Part shown: piece after piece, positions 11,865 to 11,972 of the stretch
Numbering within the stretch: position 1 is the stretch's first letter
Layout: each line of letters opens with the position of its first letter
Source: JBBPYR01 sp038199755
Lineage (GTDB): Bacteria > Chloroflexota > Ktedonobacteria > Ktedonobacterales > Ktedonobacteraceae
Direction of reading: 5' to 3'
Assembly (NCBI GenBank): GCA_038199755.1
Contig: JBBPYR010000255.1
Coordinates: forward strand, 1 to 11,972
DNA: 11,972 nucleotides
Program-made: the position numbers and the translations under genes
The notes under the pieces: generated by a model
Database searches by the model: none
The model's input: only the letters and a program-made list of their open reading frames with translations
What the model was told of the DNA's origin: nothing

Positions 11865-11972
11865 TCCGTAGGGGCCAGATTGATCGCGCCCCGTGGCGAT
11901 TGATCGCCTGTGATTCCGCGAATCTCGCTCAATGAATTGAGCGGAGGGCGCGATCAATCTGGCCCCTACGGA
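11865..11972. repeat. Long palindromic repeat element, copy 2 (reaches window end)
   Basis: Perfect 27-bp inverted arms at 11865-11891 and 11946-11972. Two more palindromes lie between them: GGCGAT-TG-ATCGCC (11894-11907) and CGCTCAAT-GA-ATTGAGCG. The whole can fold as a branched, cloverleaf-like structure. The arms are 28 of 28 identical to the right arm of copy 1 and the internal loop shares GCGAATCTC with it, while the rest of the loop differs. The outer arms seen in copy 1 are absent on the left; the right side is cut off. It lies 77 bp after the PPOX-family stop. Confidence 0.9.

Noticed and set aside
1..11972. CRISPR array, rRNA genes, phage or transposase genes
   Set aside because: No regularly spaced direct repeats, rRNA segments or transposase/integrase motifs were found.

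Overview
The window looks like chromosomal DNA from a filamentous Chloroflexota of the Ktedonobacteria type. This is inferred from gene style: a large membrane-anchored Ser/Thr kinase with an Ig-like domain, a lysozyme-like protein with a long Pro/Ser-rich tail, an F420/FMN-type PPOX protein, tRNA genes without encoded CCA, and a dispersed palindromic repeat. No ribosomal marker is present, so the taxonomy is tentative.

Left end (1-1760): a convergent, AT-rich restriction-modification pair. The tail of a PD-(D/E)XK restriction endonuclease (truncated by the window edge) faces a D12-class DNA adenine methyltransferase. A perfect dyad lies just upstream of the methyltransferase start.

tRNA region (2054-2967, minus strand): a good sigma70-type promoter, a leader hairpin, tRNA-Leu(GAG), then tRNA-Val(UAC). 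The tRNA-Val gene is split at the 3' edge of its anticodon loop by a 638-nt group II intron without an ORF. Domain V is a canonical 34-mer, domain VI has a bulged A seven bases from the 3' splice site, and an EBS1 loop pairs with the anticodon-loop exon. This is the most unusual object in the window.

Middle (3028-8459): a minus-strand membrane-anchored lysozyme-like glycosidase is divergent from a plus-strand receptor-like Ser/Thr kinase, which is followed 9 nt later by miaA. The kinase may begin at a rare ATT codon.

Right part (8460-11972): a 141-bp palindromic element precedes an AhpD/CMD-fold gene. The second cysteine of its CxxC motif is a TGA codon followed by a correctly spaced SECIS-like hairpin, so it reads as a selenoprotein. 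Next come a small helical protein, a YtxH-like membrane protein, a CheY-like response regulator with a clear terminator, a PD-(D/E)XK endonuclease of the group I-intron-associated type directly abutting tRNA-Lys(UUU), and a PPOX-class flavin/F420 protein. A second copy of the palindromic element ends the window.

Functional links: apart from kinase-miaA and the two tRNAs, the genes look like separate small transcription units. Two recurring themes are tRNA genes with possible intron or homing biology (intron-split tRNA-Val; homing-type nuclease at tRNA-Lys; miaA) and stress or redox functions (AhpD-like selenoprotein, PPOX protein).
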